A stretch of DNA of 64,000 nt from Flavobacterium psychrolimnae (GCF_003312425.1 NZ_QNUX01000007.1:124001-188000), one strand, 5' to 3'; positions 45,492 through 55,496 are shown, counted from the first letter of the stretch. Notes: generated by a model from the letters alone, not told the origin. Made by a program: numbers and translations.

Positions 45492-46358
45492 AACCGTATC
45501 TATAAAATTCTTCTCTGTCTTATTAAAAATCAGTACACCTACAAAAAATACGATTACAGTTACCAAAAACGTATAGCCCAATCCCCAAATGGAAATTTGT
45601 CCTACCTCCAATAACATATAACGGGTAGTTTCTATTATATAAGCCAATGGATTATATTGCACCAACCACCCATATGAAGGTAATTTTTCTTTGATCAAAA
45701 CCATGGGATACATAACCGCAGAGAGATACATCAACAATTGCACACCAAAACCTATCAAATTACTAAAATCCCGGTATTTAGTAACCAAGGAAGAGATAAA
45801 CATCCCTAATCCCAATCCTAAAACACCCATCAGTACAATTAAAAAAGGAAAGAATACAACGGAACCATTCAGCCCGACAGTAGCACCTTTTAGATAATAA
45901 AAAATATAAAAGGCTATAAATATCAGAAATTGAATTCCAAATTTAATCAAATTAGAAATCACTATGGAGATAGGCACAATAATCCTTGGAAAATATACCT
46001 TCCCAAAAATTCCAGCATTAGCACCAAAGGTATTTGAGGTTCCGTTAAGACAAGCCGTAAAATAGTTCCAAACCGTGATTCCCGCCAAATTAAACAAAAA
46101 TGGAGGCACTGTCCCAGTATCAATTCCCGCTAAATTATTAAAAATAATCGTAAAAGTAATGGAGGTAAACAAAGGCTGAATCAAGTACCACAATGGTCCT
46201 AAAACGGTTTGCTTATACACCGTTACCACATCTCTTTTCACAAAAAGCACCAGCAAATCACGATATTGCCAAACTTCTTTGAGGTTAAGGGAGAAGAATT
46301 TATTTTTGGGTGTTATTTCAAACAGCCACGTGATATTGGTTTGTTCGGCTTGGTTCAT
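45489..46358 (-). CDS. wzm: O-antigen ABC exporter permease
   Basis: 289 residues with six hydrophobic segments and the ABC-2 export signature: YRDLLVLFVKRDVVTVYKQT, VLGPLWYLIQPLFTSITFTI, ITVWNYFTACLNGTSNTFGA and VQYNPLAYIIETTRYMLLEV. It moves the undecaprenyl-linked polysaccharide across the inner membrane with Wzt. First gene of the long minus-strand transcript reaching at least to 29339. Confidence 0.92.
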   Translation of the reverse strand: MNQAEQTNITWLFEITPKNKFFSLNLKEVWQYRDLLVLFVKRDVVTVYKQTVLGPLWYLIQPLFTSITFTIIFNNLAGIDTGTVPPFLFNLAGITVWNYFTACLNGTSNTFGANAGIFGKVYFPRIIVPISIVISNLIKFGIQFLIFIAFYIFYYLKGATVGLNGSVVFFPFLIVLMGVLGLGLGMFISSLVTKYRDFSNLIGFGVQLLMYLSAVMYPMVLIKEKLPSYGWLVQYNPLAYIIETTRYMLLEVGQISIWGLGYTFLVTVIVFFVGVLIFNKTEKNFIDTV

Positions 46359-46428
46359 TGGTTTATGCTAAAATCCTAGTTTTGGTTGTGTTTTATCAAA
46401 CATGTCGCTAAATGCTTTGATTTCGACG

Positions 46429-46436
46429 CAAATATA
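46429..46436 (-). promoter_or_regulatory. -7 box TATATTTG for the wzm-led operon
   Basis: On the minus strand a perfect TAnnTTTG box lies about 70 bases upstream of the wzm ATG. The -33 region is T-rich but lacks a clear TTTG. It is the best candidate for driving the roughly 17-kb transcript. Confidence 0.4.
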
Positions 46437-46740
46437 AATAATTCGTACTTTTTATTTACTTAAAAAATGACGTCGTATTGTATTTATGTTGACAAATTTC
46501 CTCTTCAATTAATATTTACGAAGGCCAAAAACGAAAGTTCCGGATACGCTTCGCGACTCTAACTAACAGTAGTAAGGCGAAGTCCATTTGTCAATAAGAG
46601 TTGTTTTTCAGCGAATATACTATTCCTTTATAAATAATAGCAATAATTAACAATCAATCGACAACATTGACACACAGGAAGCTTTTTTCATCTGCTTTTG
46701 ATTTAATCCATTAATCTCTCATACACGATTTAAATTCTAA

Positions 46741-46900
46741 ATTTTCGACTCCTTTTGGTACTTGGGTAAAATGAAAATTAAAATACACGTTCTTAATTTT
46801 CAGCTCCCATTAGGGCTAGGGTACAACGAAAATTATAATGTCTTGATAACACAACTTCCAAATTTTCGGCTCCCTTTAGGGTCGGGGTAAAACGAAAATC
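46741..46900. repeat. three units of the ATTTTCGGCTCCCTTTAGGG element
   Basis: Units start at about 46741, 46796 and 46861, roughly 39 bases each and 55-65 bases apart. Consensus: ATTTTCGGCTCCCTTTAGGG, then tcGGGGTAAAACGAAAATt. The ends ATTTTCG and CGAAAAT are inverse and CTCCCTTTAGGG can pair inside, so each unit is palindromic. One more copy is at 7810. These lie in the 612-base gap 46359-46970 upstream of wzm, otherwise without a gene. Confidence 0.65.
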
Positions 46901-46970
46901 AAATCTTCTTCTCACCACTCCTCACCCCCGCCCTTAAAGAAAAAGCATAGAAAAACAACGAAGAATTAGT

Positions 46971-47786
46971 ATGGATAGCTCCCTTAAAATCCATAAAACA
47001 AAACGGATTACTTTAACAGATACATCACTGCCTTTTCGTTCGGTAAGCGTAAAAATTAATCCACCATATTTTTATGTGATAGATGGAACAGTTCCTTGTG
47101 TTTTTCGAGGAAATAGTAGCGATTGGAAAGCTTCGCTCCTTTGGAAAAGCAACACTTATTTTTCACATCCGCAAATCGTTGATTCTACTACAATCGCATT
47201 CAGATCACAAACCAATACTGGGAAAAGTACAGTTGGTATCCTTAATTTCAAGACTAATGTTGTCAATTACGGGAACAACATATTGCAGCAACAAATAGAT
47301 GGCAATTTTGACAGCGATGGATCTCTGCATTACGACCAAAAAACAAAGCAATTCATATTCCTATACCGCTATCGGAACCAATATACAGTTGCAGATCGCA
47401 TGATGAAAGTCAAGTATCGCGGAAATACCATTGATACTATCTCAAAGGCACAAATTTCAATAGCAGAAGTAAAAAGCCGGGGCGAGAAAAAAATGTCTAA
47501 ACCACCACTGATAGTCAATAAAGGAAGTGCTGCGGATAATGGCCTTCTCTTTGTAAATGCAGGACTTATTGGGCGGTACGAACCCGAATCAATGTGGAAT
47601 GACGCTAGTATTATTGATGTGTATAATCTAAAGAAGCGATCATACATTTCTAGTTTTTACATTTATGATGTGGATGGCTCCAAGCTCAGAAGTTTTATAG
47701 TACGAGGTAACAAATTGTATGGTATTATCGGGAGCAATATCGTCAGTTACAAGATTAGTGATAAAATTATTTCTCAAGCGAAATAG
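46971..47786 (+). pseudogene. 5'-truncated six-bladed-propeller-like exported protein (BF3164/TolB-like)
   Basis: 271 codons, open from MDSSLKIHKTKRITLTDTSL to the natural end. Blocks such as PYFYVIDGTVPCVFRGNSSD, QQIDGNFDSDGSLHYD and GLIGRYEPESMWNDASIIDV match, from memory, the last three quarters of a flavobacterial propeller family of about 370 residues. In that family an N-terminal signal/anchor and about 100 more residues precede this point. No signal peptide is present and the frame closes just upstream, so the gene has lost its 5' end at about 46960-46970. Full-length relatives usually neighbour DUF6520 genes, as here. Confidence 0.6.
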
Positions 47787-47872
47787 CAAACATAATTAGT
47801 GCGTGCCGGACGCCAGGGGAAGACCGAAAACCTGTAAAAAAGAGTAGGTCGCTAATTTTAATTTTATTTATT

Positions 47873-48136
47873 ATGAAAACAAATTTTTTAAAATTAATTA
47901 TGCCTGTAGCAGTTGTATTGCTTGCCACCGGCTCTGCTTTGTCAACAAGCGCAATGAATAAAAAAGCTGATACCGCGCCGGTACAAGGCTATGTTCATGT
48001 GTTGACAGAAGATGACTGTGATGAATCCATCATGTGTTCTAACATCGAAGGTGATCTCTGTACTACAGGATCAGAACAGGTTTTTGGCAAAAATCCTGCA
48101 AACAAATGTACAGTTCGCTTGTTTAAAAACCAGTAA
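47873..48136 (+). CDS. DUF6520 family small exported peptide
   Basis: 87 residues: MKTNFLKLIMPVAVVLLATG with an SALSTSAMN signal-like end, then a mature part of about 55 residues with four cysteines (DDCDESIMCSNIEGDLC, then NKCTVRLF). This organisation is that of DUF6520, a Bacteroidota-specific family of unknown function often near thioredoxin-like and propeller genes. Followed by a strong terminator. Its role is unknown; the paired cysteines suggest disulfide bonds or metal binding. Confidence 0.72.
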   Translation: MKTNFLKLIMPVAVVLLATGSALSTSAMNKKADTAPVQGYVHVLTEDDCDESIMCSNIEGDLCTTGSEQVFGKNPANKCTVRLFKNQ

Positions 48137-48156
48137 TCGGTTTCTTTAAACAAATG

Positions 48157-48189
48157 CAATGCAGTCCAACATGGACTGCATTGTTTTTT
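48157..48189. terminator. bidirectional intrinsic terminator
   Basis: A perfect 12-bp stem CAATGCAGTCCA / TGGACTGCATTG with a 3-base loop is followed by TTTTTTATTTT. It separates the DUF6520 gene from the convergent S9 peptidase gene and may serve both. Confidence 0.88.
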
Positions 48190-48193
48190 ATTT

Positions 48194-50809
48194 TCATCTG
48201 GGTGTAAAATCAGGTTCCATCCAGTCAACTGCAGAAGCGTTATTTAAGTAATAATCGAACCATTCTCTTATTTTAGTACTCAAATCCTTCCTGTTGCCGC
48301 TATTCATTAGTACATGCCCTTCTTTGGGGTAAAGGAGCATGATATGCTTTTTTCCCAATCTCCTTAAAGCATTATAAAATGCAATAGACTGAAATGCATT
48401 TACCTGATTGTCTGCTTCGCCAGACCATGACAACAAAGGTGTTGTAATATCCTTGGCATGCAGCACAGGTGAGCTTTCTAAATAAACGTTGGTGATTTCA
48501 TGAAGAGATCCGCCCATTTGGTAGGGAAAACTTTCCAGACGCCACATATTAGACATACTATTATTAGTATTATAAGACAGGTAACTGCTCACCAGGTCAC
48601 TTATGCCTGCTCCCGAAACAGCTGTGGCAAATAAATTGGTTTGTGTGATGATATAATTCGTCTCATACCCTCCAAAGGAATGACCAATCAATCCCAGACG
48701 GTCGGCGTCTATCGCTTTTTCCTTAAGGGCAGTTTTGACTGCCGAGCTAACACATTCAACTGCAGACATCCCCACTTTTCCTTTTTCATAAACAATATCA
48801 GCTAGCAAAACGAAATAGCCACGCGCTGTATAATCTGTGATATTAAAGCCTCTATTATTGGCTGTCGAAGGATTATGATACTGATGGTAATTGTGCGATT
48901 GCTTTTGGTAAATATGCACAATCAAAGGGTATTTCTTTGTGGGCTCGTATCCGGCTGGATAATAAAGTATTCCCTGTAAATGTTGTCCATCGGGCGCATC
49001 ATAAGATATCAATTTTTCGCTTCCCCATCGAAAATGTTTTTGCTGAAGATTACTTTCAAACAAAGGAACCGATTTTGCACGACCCACTTTCTTATAATAT
49101 AAAGAGGGAGAGCAATCGTAACTTTCAGTAGTATAGGCGTATCCATTCACAGCTACAGCCTTTACCAACTGCCTCACCCGAAAAGCACCACCGTCCAGAA
49201 GCCGGATCCCTTTGTCTTGATTGTATTCATAAAATGCCGTCGCACCGCTCACCAAATGACGCGAGCTGATAACCCATCCGGTGTTACTATCAAATCTTCC
49301 TGCCGTATATCCATTTTGATACAATTTTACGGACTGTTCATCTGTAGTTTCCACCACACGAAACACAGTTCCGCTTTCCCTACCGTTAGTCAGCCGAATA
49401 GCCTTCCCGTCGGGATCAAGTTTCCAAATATCGTATTGGTCGTAAACAAGCATACTAGAATCCTTGTCTTCCCATCCCGGATTTCCAAAGGGTTCACCTG
49501 TCGCAGTATCGTAACACAAAACGCCCAGATTGCTACTTAAGTTGATATGTTTCTTTGTGAACAGATTGTAAGTCCACCAATCTCCATCCCTGAAATAACC
49601 AATATATTTTCCGTCAGGGGATGCCAAAAGCTGACCATTAGCTCCCGATTGTGCCTTCAGCAACAATTCTTTTATATTGGTCTCCAAATCTGTGATATAG
49701 AAATCCCTAACAGCATTCTCCCGAAATTGAGGCTCTTCTTCCAATGGGTTGTTAGTGACGGCGAACCGTCCATTTCCTGCCAACAGCAATTTTGATTGCT
49801 CTTTGTTAGTAAGCTGTAAAAACATTCCCTTCTCCGGGAACCAGACAGCTACCCTATCCACATAATCATTTCCACCTGTCATTTCCCTCGTAGGATATAG
49901 CATGGTATCAGCGGAATTCCATACCTGTACTGGAGGAGGACTTGCCTGAACATCCTTCATTTGCAGGTTAAAGAAGATTGATCTTCCCTCAGATGCAATC
50001 CGTAATGAACGTAACAATTTGCTATTGACCTGCATTGATTTCGGAAAGCCAATCATCTTTTCCGGTTCAAGAGTAAAAAATTCACGGTTACCTATATTGT
50101 AAATTTGAATCTGAGGTTCTCTTCCCTCCGCAACAGACATCCATGCGATCGACAATGCTTTTTCGTGCCAAACAAGAGCAGAAAAAACAAACGAAGCACT
50201 TTGAGTAATTAGGGTACTGATCGGTTTATCTTCTAAATTCAGGAGAACTACTGAATTCATATTTTCATCTGTTGTTGCATAAAGTAAGCTAGTACCCGAC
50301 GGAGAAAGTTCCCATTGATTAATCCTTTCTATAGTTTTAACCCATTCACCAGTGGGTTTGCGTATTTCTAAGTACTTATGTTTTCTTTCATCATAACGTT
50401 CTAGAAGCAAATACTTTTGGTTACCCGAAAACTTATAAGCAGAAACTCCCTCAAAAGATTGCATCTTGCCATTTGGGAGATAAATCAACTTAAAGTTTTT
50501 TTCTTTATCAAGGCACGCAAAAACCGCTTCTCCATTAAACTGACCATTTTTTGCTTTAGGAAATACAAAACGCCTTCGCGTGCTGGTATCGGTCACAAAA
50601 AGTGTATCAGAACCGTTTTCATAACGCATGTAAAAACTGACCCATCCTCCCTTATCTGAAAGCGCATCCACTGACAGTGTACCCCAAAGTGGATAATCTT
50701 CTGCACGCAGTATTTTCTTTTCCTTAACCTGCCCCGTTAGAAGGCAGCTGACGAAACAAAAAAAATAAACTGCTAGGCGGCAGAAATCCAAAATAACACC
50801 CCGCCACAT
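48194..50809 (-). CDS. exported S9 family (prolyl oligopeptidase-type) serine peptidase
   Basis: 871 residues: N-terminal signal peptide or anchor (about 9-26), a long beta-propeller region (about 40-600), then an alpha/beta-hydrolase domain. The nucleophile is in LIGHSFGGYE (Ser about 710), the Asp in SGEADNQVN and the His in KEGHVLMNSGN (about 840). Such peptidases cut short peptides in the periplasm or at the surface. The gene starts 1 base after the SusD stop, so it works with the SusC/SusD importer: an inferred peptide-uptake system. Its propeller shields the active site from folded proteins, as is usual for the family. Confidence 0.88.
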   Translation of the reverse strand: MWRGVILDFCRLAVYFFCFVSCLLTGQVKEKKILRAEDYPLWGTLSVDALSDKGGWVSFYMRYENGSDTLFVTDTSTRRRFVFPKAKNGQFNGEAVFACLDKEKNFKLIYLPNGKMQSFEGVSAYKFSGNQKYLLLERYDERKHKYLEIRKPTGEWVKTIERINQWELSPSGTSLLYATTDENMNSVVLLNLEDKPISTLITQSASFVFSALVWHEKALSIAWMSVAEGREPQIQIYNIGNREFFTLEPEKMIGFPKSMQVNSKLLRSLRIASEGRSIFFNLQMKDVQASPPPVQVWNSADTMLYPTREMTGGNDYVDRVAVWFPEKGMFLQLTNKEQSKLLLAGNGRFAVTNNPLEEEPQFRENAVRDFYITDLETNIKELLLKAQSGANGQLLASPDGKYIGYFRDGDWWTYNLFTKKHINLSSNLGVLCYDTATGEPFGNPGWEDKDSSMLVYDQYDIWKLDPDGKAIRLTNGRESGTVFRVVETTDEQSVKLYQNGYTAGRFDSNTGWVISSRHLVSGATAFYEYNQDKGIRLLDGGAFRVRQLVKAVAVNGYAYTTESYDCSPSLYYKKVGRAKSVPLFESNLQQKHFRWGSEKLISYDAPDGQHLQGILYYPAGYEPTKKYPLIVHIYQKQSHNYHQYHNPSTANNRGFNITDYTARGYFVLLADIVYEKGKVGMSAVECVSSAVKTALKEKAIDADRLGLIGHSFGGYETNYIITQTNLFATAVSGAGISDLVSSYLSYNTNNSMSNMWRLESFPYQMGGSLHEITNVYLESSPVLHAKDITTPLLSWSGEADNQVNAFQSIAFYNALRRLGKKHIMLLYPKEGHVLMNSGNRKDLSTKIREWFDYYLNNASAVDWMEPDFTPR

Positions 50810-50810
50810 A

Positions 50811-52235
50811 TCAGTAACCGGGATTTTGAGGCAAAAGATTGGGGTTAACCAATAATTCGGTTTCAGGTAATGGCAGCAGACTGTCAGTAGCCTCCCATCC
50901 GGGTTTTACCACTGATAATACTGCATTAACAGTCCCGTAGCGTTTAAGATCAAAGAAGCGGTGGCCATATTCAGTAAACAGTTCCACTCTTCGTTCACGT
51001 AATACCGCATCGATAATCGCTATATCTGTTACCGCAGTGGTATTACCAAGACCAGCGGCAGTCCGAATTACGTTTAAATCTTCTTTTGCTCCAATCAAGT
51101 CTCCTTGTCTTGCTCGGGCTTCGGCTCGGATCAAATACTGCTCGCTAAGGCGTAACACAACAGAATACTCAACCGAAGTACCCGAATTACCTTTAGTCTT
51201 ATACTTGTCAGCATGGTACCAAGTACTGCTTGCTTTTGTAACCGCCTTCGTCCAAGTACTTTTTCGCAAATCTCCCGCTTCAAATGCTGACATCAGCGAA
51301 GGCGACAGTACAACTAATGGCGGTGGTCCGGCAGTAAAAATAAAAGTCGTCGCTTCGTCAGTATTCTGTCCGGCCACACCCGGCATAAATTGCCAGATGG
51401 TTGTCGTGGACTGCTTTTTAAAGGTTGCAGCGAGATTGACTACCGATCGATACAAATCAGTATGATTCAATACTGCCGAAGCCTCGTTTGCCGCTTCCGC
51501 CCAATTGCCATTATACAAATATACTCTTGCTAATAGTGCTCTTGCGGCAAAACGATTCGGGCGAACTCGATCAGTGCTGATATAGGCTTCCGGAAGTAAA
51601 GTAGAGGCTTCTTCAAGGTCGGCAATTAGTTTTGGATATAAATCCATAGCGGACATTTTTGCCGCCTTACTGTTTATCCTATAATCGGTACTGGTGATGT
51701 AAGGGGTAGCTCCATAAAGCTGTACTAAATATAAATGTACCAATGACCTCGCAAACAAAGCTTCGCCGCGAAGCTGATCTCTATCAGTTTGTAAGAGAGC
51801 AGTAGATTTTTGTATACCCTCAAGTACTGCATTGGCACCATAAATTTGGCTATAGCTGTTATTCCATAACGTTGAAACATCTCCAAAAGAAGGAAGTAAT
51901 GCATTAGCATAAAAAAAAGAAATCCCTTTGGTATCATCACCAAAATAATCCAGCTCGTCTGCATAAGCACCAATCGCAACAGACACTCCCGAAGAAGTCC
52001 CACTGAAGATACCCGTTTTGCGCATCTTGACATATACTTCTACCATGGCAGCGTTAGCACTCATTTTATCCTCAAAAACCGCGGAGGCTGTCAATTGTGT
52101 AGGAGGTAAATCTACTGTTACATAATCATCACAACTGCTAACCGCAAAAAATGATAGAGCACAAACAAAACTTTTGGAGACAGTCTTTTTAAAACTTCCC
52201 CCTATATAATTCCATATATTCATAATAGTAGTCAT
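50811..52235 (-). CDS. SusD/RagB family outer-membrane lipoprotein
   Basis: 474 residues with a lipobox ending AVSSC (Cys35) followed by two Asp, the surface-export type of lipoprotein in this phylum. Mid-protein AYADELDYFGDDTKGISFFY, TPYITSTDYRI, LIADLEEASTLLP, ANRFAARALLARVYLYNGNW-like helices and RRVELFTEYGHRFFDLKRYG near the end are the RagB/SusD TPR-like pattern. It binds substrate over the SusC channel. Six bases separate it from the SusC stop. Confidence 0.92.
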   Translation of the reverse strand: MTTIMNIWNYIGGSFKKTVSKSFVCALSFFAVSSCDDYVTVDLPPTQLTASAVFEDKMSANAAMVEVYVKMRKTGIFSGTSSGVSVAIGAYADELDYFGDDTKGISFFYANALLPSFGDVSTLWNNSYSQIYGANAVLEGIQKSTALLQTDRDQLRGEALFARSLVHLYLVQLYGATPYITSTDYRINSKAAKMSAMDLYPKLIADLEEASTLLPEAYISTDRVRPNRFAARALLARVYLYNGNWAEAANEASAVLNHTDLYRSVVNLAATFKKQSTTTIWQFMPGVAGQNTDEATTFIFTAGPPPLVVLSPSLMSAFEAGDLRKSTWTKAVTKASSTWYHADKYKTKGNSGTSVEYSVVLRLSEQYLIRAEARARQGDLIGAKEDLNVIRTAAGLGNTTAVTDIAIIDAVLRERRVELFTEYGHRFFDLKRYGTVNAVLSVVKPGWEATDSLLPLPETELLVNPNLLPQNPGY

Positions 52236-52241
52236 TAAAGA

Positions 52242-55200
52242 TTAAAAAGTAAGTTGCACACCCGCACTAAGCATACGTAACGGCGGTAGAAATCCTGTGG
52301 TTTTAAACTCAGGGTCAGTTCCGGTATAAGGCGTAAAAGTCAATAGGTTTTGCCCTTCTACATACAAACGACATTGCAGTTGTCCGGTCCAGTTTTGTGG
52401 CAGATCATAGGAGAGTGATACATTTTTCAACCTGATGTAGGACGCATCAGTAACCACACCATCACTCGCTTGGAAATTATTGAAGGCTTTACCGGCATCA
52501 GAATTAGAACTGGTCGTGTACATCTGATAGGCTGTTACATCCCCAGCCTGCTGCCAGCGGTCTGTAACCGATACCGGTTGATTAGATAATAATCCCGGAC
52601 GGGCAAAAATATAATCATTACTGTAATTTTGCTGTTTTACAAACTGAAAAAGGAAATCCAGCCTCAATCGCTGATAGCGCAACTGATTTTGTAACCCTCC
52701 GTAAAACGATGGATTGAAATCGACTATGGTTTTCTTATCTTTCTCAGCCGTCAACACTCCGTCACCATTTACATCCTCAAAAGTATAAACTCCTGTCTCT
52801 GGATTGATACCCGTGTAGTGATACAACAATTTTATGTTTATAGGCTCTCCTATTACGAACTGATTTTTATAAGTAGAAGCCGCAAGGTTAGGGAACGATA
52901 CCAACTTATTTTTCATAAAGGAAATATTGAAATCGGTTGTCCAGGAGAAATCCTTCTTTTGTAAATTGACAGTGCGCAAACTCAGTTCTGTCCCGGAATT
53001 GGCTACAGTTGCATCAAGATTGGCTTGTATAGAAGTAAACCCTGTGGTACCCGGCAGTGGGACGCCCACCAACTGGTTCGATGAGCGATTATCATACCAT
53101 GCCCAAGTGAGGAAAATACGATCTTTTAGAAAACCTGTTTCTAGTGCAATTTCCATTTTACTATTGGTCTCCCAACCAAAATCAGGATTAAACAACCGTG
53201 TAGGTTGAATACCGGTGATACCTTGATACCCGTTTGAGGTCGTACTGTAAGTATCCAAAAACTGGTAATCTCCTATTTGGTCACTACCCGTTGTTCCATA
53301 ACTGGCTCTTAATTTTCCAAAACTTAAGATACTGTTATTGGCTAAAAAGGCTTCTCGAGAAAACAGCCATGCGGCTCCTATAGCACCAAAAGTAGCAAAC
53401 TGTTTTCCGGGACCAAAACGGCTTGAACCATCTCGACGACCGGTTAAGTTCAAAATATAGCGGTCTTTATAGGTGTAGTTTGCCCTAGCAAAGAAGGCCT
53501 GATATTTGTATTGTGATGCATCATCCGCCACTACATAGATGGCACTTGCTGCCGCAAGCGTATTCAATAGGCTGTTGCTTGTAAAACCATCTGCAAATAA
53601 TATCAACTGGTTACCTTCCTGCTGTTGGAACGTTCCTCCTACCAATACAGAAACCTTGGAATCATTCCATTGCCTGTTGAAATCTAATTGTGGCTCTACA
53701 CTGTAGGACTGTCGATTATTGGTATTGCGATACAGTGAAGAGTAACTGCTGCCAAAGCCCAAGGATGGGTTGTAAAGCGTTGAGGGGTTAGTTCTTCGCT
53801 CGTTGTGACGCAAATCAGTAAAGCCAAAAGCGGTGCGAAAGTCCAGTCCTTCCACAATACGGTAGGACAACTGTGAATTAGCAATCAAACTTTGCGATTT
53901 TGCAAGATAAGAGGCATACAATAATCGCAGTGGGTTATTCCAGCTCCCATTTTCCCAATTCAATTTTCCTTCTGCGTCATACAAGGCTGGCGCATTGGGT
54001 GCAAGAATGCGGGAATCACGTGTCAAATCTGTTGCTGGTAGGTCATTGCCCTGCATAGTATATCCTACTGAAAAATTAGCACGAAAACGTTCGTCCTCGG
54101 AGGCATGGCTAAAATTACCGCGAACACTTGTCCTATTGAAATTAAAATCTCCCGGGAAAACCGTAGTTTCTTTATGGTAGTTGGCTCCGAGATAAAACTG
54201 GTTGCGCTGGCTTCCTCCTGTAACACTAGTTTGCACATCGGTCAATTCAGATGTGCCACCGGTAAGTTCCCGTTGCCAATCGGTATAACGGGTTGGACTC
54301 CAAGTTCCATTCACATCGTAAGCACTTGTAGGGAATGTTGTGATACCGTCATTGGCAAAGGCCTCCTTACGCATTTCCAAATATTGTTGTGTATTCATCA
54401 AATCCATAAAACGGGTAACAGTTCCAGTTCCACGGGACACGTTGGCGGTATATTGTGTTTTTCCCTGCTTTCCTTTTTTAGTGGTGATTAGCACAACACC
54501 ATTGGCACCACGCGAACCATAAATAGCTGTAGCATCGGCATCTTTTAAAATTTCGATACTCTCTATCTCGGTTGGGCTGATAATGCTGAGTGGACTGGCT
54601 GATCTTGGCAGTACACCGGTAGTATTGCTGTTGCCAATGACTTCCGAAGCAAACGGCACACCATCTACAATGTATAATGGTTCGTTTCCACCGGCGCGCA
54701 GACTATTCTGTCCTCGTATCTGGATATCAAAACCGCCTCCCGCAACGCCTGTTGTCTGGGTTACGTTCACGCCTGCCATCCTACCCTGCATTGCAGCAAG
54801 CATATTATTTACAGGTTGTTTTTCGATGGTTGCAGCGGAAATCTTAGCGATACTTCCAGTACGTTCGCTTTCTTTAACGCTGTAATAACCCGCATTAATT
54901 TTCACTTCCTGCAGTTGGGTAGCATCTTCTTGTAGGCTTACACTAACTACAGTACGTCCACCAATTGGAATATTTAAAGTGGTATACCCTACGAAAGAAA
55001 AAACAAGAACATCAGTGGCCATTGCCGTTATACTATATTTACCTTGATAGTCTGTAATAGTGGCTGTTGATTTTCCCTGAACTGATACAGTAACGCCGGG
55101 CAGTACACCCTGACTGTCACTTACAGTTCCGGTAATTACAATAGATTGTGTCATCCCGAGCATGTGATATGGAGAGGAGGACAGCCAGTGGCTGTCAGGT

Positions 55201-55307
55201 ATGCCGCTCTTTTCTCGGGCTAATGACTTAGTAGTATAAAGGAAGCAGTAAATCCCTAAAAGTAAAGGAATCCACCATTTACACTTAAATAATGAAAATA
55301 TATTCAT
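52242..55307 (-). CDS. SusC/RagA family TonB-linked outer-membrane transporter
   Basis: 1021 residues: signal peptide, a carboxypeptidase-regulatory-like domain (about 55-130: ITGTVSDSQGVLPGVTVSVQ), a plug (GRMAGVNVTQTTGVAGGG, then LYIVDGVPF, and SIEILKDADATAIYGSRGAN) and a large beta-barrel. It imports a ligand delivered by SusD using TonB energy. No polysaccharide-degrading gene is adjacent; the only enzyme in the operon is a peptidase, so a peptide or protein-derived ligand is more likely (inference). First gene of the three-gene operon. Confidence 0.94.
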   Translation of the reverse strand: MNIFSLFKCKWWIPLLLGIYCFLYTTKSLAREKSGIPDSHWLSSSPYHMLGMTQSIVITGTVSDSQGVLPGVTVSVQGKSTATITDYQGKYSITAMATDVLVFSFVGYTTLNIPIGGRTVVSVSLQEDATQLQEVKINAGYYSVKESERTGSIAKISAATIEKQPVNNMLAAMQGRMAGVNVTQTTGVAGGGFDIQIRGQNSLRAGGNEPLYIVDGVPFASEVIGNSNTTGVLPRSASPLSIISPTEIESIEILKDADATAIYGSRGANGVVLITTKKGKQGKTQYTANVSRGTGTVTRFMDLMNTQQYLEMRKEAFANDGITTFPTSAYDVNGTWSPTRYTDWQRELTGGTSELTDVQTSVTGGSQRNQFYLGANYHKETTVFPGDFNFNRTSVRGNFSHASEDERFRANFSVGYTMQGNDLPATDLTRDSRILAPNAPALYDAEGKLNWENGSWNNPLRLLYASYLAKSQSLIANSQLSYRIVEGLDFRTAFGFTDLRHNERRTNPSTLYNPSLGFGSSYSSLYRNTNNRQSYSVEPQLDFNRQWNDSKVSVLVGGTFQQQEGNQLILFADGFTSNSLLNTLAAASAIYVVADDASQYKYQAFFARANYTYKDRYILNLTGRRDGSSRFGPGKQFATFGAIGAAWLFSREAFLANNSILSFGKLRASYGTTGSDQIGDYQFLDTYSTTSNGYQGITGIQPTRLFNPDFGWETNSKMEIALETGFLKDRIFLTWAWYDNRSSNQLVGVPLPGTTGFTSIQANLDATVANSGTELSLRTVNLQKKDFSWTTDFNISFMKNKLVSFPNLAASTYKNQFVIGEPINIKLLYHYTGINPETGVYTFEDVNGDGVLTAEKDKKTIVDFNPSFYGGLQNQLRYQRLRLDFLFQFVKQQNYSNDYIFARPGLLSNQPVSVTDRWQQAGDVTAYQMYTTSSNSDAGKAFNNFQASDGVVTDASYIRLKNVSLSYDLPQNWTGQLQCRLYVEGQNLLTFTPYTGTDPEFKTTGFLPPLRMLSAGVQLTF

Positions 55308-55349
55308 AATTTTGGTTTAGTTAAATGAAACGTTAGTTTTGTTAGCATT

Positions 55350-55394
55350 GGTCCTCTTTTCAGTTGTCCAGACGGTTGGAGGGCCTTTTTTTTT
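55350..55394 (+). terminator. terminator-like hairpin upstream of susC (plus-strand sense)
   Basis: GGTCCTC pairs with GAGGGCC (one G-U pair) and is followed by nine T. No plus-strand gene ends here, so its role is unclear; it may end antisense or leftover transcription from the left. Confidence 0.35.
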
Positions 55395-55395
55395 G

Positions 55396-55420
55396 TCGTT
55401 GCGAGGCACGAAGCAATCGC
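55396..55420. repeat. widespread GTTGCGAGGCACGAAGCAATCGC repeat
   Basis: GTTGCGAGGCACGAAGCAAT is a well-known dispersed word in many bacterial genomes. Single copy here, in the 929-base gap 55308-56236. That gap also holds a possible small peptide gene, a CTGAGCGAAGTCGAG repeat (55760-55774), the structured RNA candidate and the XRE operator. Confidence 0.6.
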
Positions 55421-55496
55421 ACTATTATTTATTTTATCATAGGCAAGCGGTTTTATTTATGGTAGTTGGTTGTTATGAAATACTAAATAACCTATT

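Noticed and set aside
54105..54885. Several plus-strand frames of 60-140 codons opposite susC
   Set aside because: Antisense shadows of the strongly supported SusC reading frame.
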